From positions 1 through 5,762 of the forward strand of contig JAGUWT010000223.1 in the NCBI GenBank assembly GCA_020062205.1: DNA of 5,762 bases. Direction: 5' to 3'. Numbering within the stretch: the stretch's first letter is position 1; the number at the start of each line of letters is the position of its first letter. Shown in pieces: positions 4,908-5,762 of the stretch. The stretch is from Thermodesulfovibrionales bacterium. Its GTDB lineage: Bacteria; Nitrospirota; Thermodesulfovibrionia; Thermodesulfovibrionales; SM23-35. The notes under the pieces are model-generated. The model made no database searches, was not told the DNA's origin, and was given only the letters and a program-made list of their open reading frames with translations. A program made the position numbers and the translations under genes.

Positions 4908-4949
4908 TAGTAAACAATAGTTTACTATAAGCCTCCCTTTGATTATAAT
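4908..4949 (+). promoter_or_regulatory. Promoter with perfect palindrome overlapping the -35
   Basis: TAGTAAAC (4908-4915) and GTTTACTA (4920-4927) form a perfect 8-bp inverted repeat with an AATA loop. TTTACT (4921-4926, 4/6 to the -35 consensus) lies inside the right arm, and a perfect TATAAT (4944-4949) follows after 17 bases. A dimeric repressor on the palindrome would block this promoter. The transcript would start near 4956 and lead to the gene at 5098 after a leader of about 140 bases. There is no T-tract after the palindrome, so it does not look like a terminator. Confidence 0.5.
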
Positions 4950-4988
4950 TTAGGAAAAGATAGGGAATCGCTTTATTGAAACTCCATT

Positions 4989-4998
4989 AAAGGAGGTG
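4989..4998 (+). promoter_or_regulatory. Perfect but orphan Shine-Dalgarno (AAAGGAGGTG)
   Basis: Ten bases are fully complementary to the 3' end of bacterial 16S rRNA. No ATG, GTG or TTG follows at a usable distance (the next bases are TAGCGGCACCG); the GTG inside the motif is followed at once by TAG. It is either the relic of a gene whose start was lost or a ribosome standby site in the leader of the 5098 gene. Confidence 0.5.
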
Positions 4999-5019
4999 TA
5001 GCGGCACCGTTCAACCGGC

Positions 5020-5049
5020 TTCTTTCTGAAACTATAGCAGCAGAAAGAA
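5020..5049 (+). other. 9-bp hairpin in the leader of the 5098 gene
   Basis: TTCTTTCTG (5020-5028) pairs perfectly with CAGAAAGAA (5041-5049) across a 12-base loop. It is followed by CTTTGACC, not by a T-tract, so it is not a standard terminator. It lies between the orphan Shine-Dalgarno and the coding frame and could be an RNA structure or a protein-binding site. Confidence 0.4.
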
Positions 5050-5097
5050 CTTTGACCGTTAGATAAAATCAGATTAACCGAAGAAGGGTTTCATGAA

Positions 5098-5637
5098 ATG
5101 GCGGATGCGTGGGCCCATACAGTAATAGATTTAATCGCTTATGGAAGACCTTATTTTAATCTCCACAAGGAAAAAGATAAACCTCACGAATTTTTGGGTT
5201 CAAGGCATAGGATTGTAAACCATGACTGGTACCAATCTTATGGAAGACTTTGGAATTTCTGTGAGCCCTTTCCTTCTTGGATAAAGGATATTTTAGGAAA
5301 TGAAGAAAAAGCAGACAAAGCTGAGGAGCAAATGGCATGGATTGATCATGATTATATTGATAGAATATGGGATACCCTTTCGGATCAGGAAAGAAGATAT
5401 CGGGAAGGATTTTTTGCCTGGGTGCTATTTAGCCCAAAGGTCCTTAAAGATTGGGCAGGTGTAGATGTTTTGAATGGTAAGATACAAAGGATTATAAAGG
5501 GTCGTGAAGTCTGGGAAAGTTGCCCTGGGTTAAAGTCTGAATACAAAAGATTATACAATTATATAATATCTGTAATAGAATACGATAAGATTTTGCAAAA
5601 TATGTTTGAACGCTATGGCAGAAGATTAGGATTTTAA
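5098..5637 (+). CDS. Unrecognised tryptophan-rich protein, 5' end possibly damaged
   Basis: A 179-aa soluble protein that I do not recognise. It has nine tryptophans, no membrane segment and no signal peptide. It contains GSRHRIVNHDWYQSYGRLW (~34-52, with H37, H42, D43) and WIDHDYIDRIW (~81-91, with D83, H84, D85), which could be metal-binding clusters, then a mostly helical C-terminus with many aromatic and basic residues. The ATG has only weak AAGG (5085-5088) 9 bases before it. The same frame is open and protein-like for 14 more codons upstream (from 5056, including IRLTEEGFHE) without a start codon, so the true N-terminus may be longer or lost through a frameshift. It is followed after 17 bases by a small lipoprotein gene. 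Confidence 0.72.
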   Translation: MADAWAHTVIDLIAYGRPYFNLHKEKDKPHEFLGSRHRIVNHDWYQSYGRLWNFCEPFPSWIKDILGNEEKADKAEEQMAWIDHDYIDRIWDTLSDQERRYREGFFAWVLFSPKVLKDWAGVDVLNGKIQRIIKGREVWESCPGLKSEYKRLYNYIISVIEYDKILQNMFERYGRRLGF

Positions 5638-5654
5638 AAAAGGGGTAGGGAGTT

Positions 5655-5744
5655 ATGAAACGGACACTTTGTTGGATGTTAATTCTTGGGCTGATAATCT
5701 CCCTCGGAATGCTTGGCTGTGCGAAAGAGTGGGAAGGAGATTAA
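5655..5744 (+). CDS. 29-residue lipoprotein (entericidin-like in architecture)
   Basis: A very small exported lipoprotein. The signal peptide has the basic start MKR, the hydrophobic core LCWMLILGLIISLG, and a lipobox-like MLGC at 19-22. Cleavage before C22 would leave an 8-residue lipidated peptide, CAKEWEGD. Purine-rich AGGGGTAGGGAG lies just upstream of the ATG, with GGGG at 5642-5645 nine bases away. Position -3 is Met rather than Leu, which lipoprotein signal peptidase can tolerate. The architecture recalls entericidins, but those are longer and have the conserved GFGxD segment, absent here. A frameshift that shortened a longer lipoprotein is possible. Confidence 0.6.
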   Translation: MKRTLCWMLILGLIISLGMLGCAKEWEGD

Positions 5745-5747
5745 TAA

Positions 5748-5762
5748 ATGCACATATGCAAG
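5748..5762 (+). CDS. Possible start of a further gene, cut by window edge
   Basis: ATG at 5748 with AAGGAG (5734-5739) 8 bases upstream begins MHICK and runs off the window. The Shine-Dalgarno and the position 3 bases after the lipoprotein stop make a co-transcribed gene plausible, but five codons cannot identify it. Confidence 0.35.

Larger units (their letters stand above)
4950..5097 (+). other. Leader/intergenic stretch with short protein-like frame
   Basis: No complete gene is visible. A frame open from 4980 to a TAA at 5064-5066 encodes NSIKGGVAAPFNRLLSETIA and then AERTLTVR. A second frame, open from 5056 (PLDKIRLTEEGFHE), runs in frame into the ATG at 5098. Together they could be the 5' part of the next gene split by a frameshift, but there is no start codon. 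The stretch also holds a perfect Shine-Dalgarno and a 9-bp hairpin, described separately. Confidence 0.4.

Noticed and set aside
5020..5049. Hairpin as a rho-independent terminator
   Set aside because: The stem is AT-rich with a 12-base loop and no T-tract follows.
5156..5338. Antisense 60-aa frame inside the 5098 gene
   Set aside because: No ribosome binding site and no recognisable motif; the sense frame is longer and more protein-like.

Overview
The window looks like a piece of a Gram-negative bacterial chromosome. It has an inner-membrane RND pump, an EmrA-type periplasmic adaptor and a small lipoprotein, and it is AT-leaning with AGG/AGA as the main arginine codons. The style recalls Nitrospirota or anaerobic, formerly deltaproteobacterial lineages. 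That is an impression, not something a marker gene here proves.

Positions 1-2120 hold an efflux block on the + strand: the C-terminal third of an HAE1-family RND transporter, then an EmrA/HlyD-family membrane-fusion protein. The block ends at a GC-rich palindrome (2130-2150) that separates it from a convergent gene pair.

Positions 2161-4786 are a dense toxin-antitoxin island of four two-gene modules. (1) A ribbon-helix-helix antitoxin and PIN toxin (vapBC-like, - strand) with a recognisable promoter and a palindromic operator candidate. (2) A divergent + strand pair of small conserved proteins of unknown function that overlap by ATGA; the second resembles the DUF5647 family. This pair is the best candidate for an undescribed two-component system. 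(3) A DUF433 antitoxin followed by only the first ~29 codons of its usual DUF5615 PIN-like partner. (4) A helical antitoxin with its own strong Shine-Dalgarno, overlapping a second PIN toxin. Module 4 sits exactly where the DUF5615 gene breaks off and uses CGN arginine codons, unlike its neighbours, so it looks like a later arrival that interrupted module 3.

Positions 4787-5097 are a gene-poor scar. It holds a C-terminal gene fragment, a palindrome overlapping the -35 of a good promoter, a perfect Shine-Dalgarno with no start codon, a hairpin and another short protein-like frame. Downstream are a tryptophan-rich protein I do not recognise (5098-5637), a 29-residue lipoprotein and the first codons of another gene.

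Functionally the window joins a drug or solute efflux locus to an accessory region that accumulates and loses toxin-antitoxin modules. The gene remnants at 2986-3131, 4036-4122 and 4797-4904 show repeated insertion and decay.
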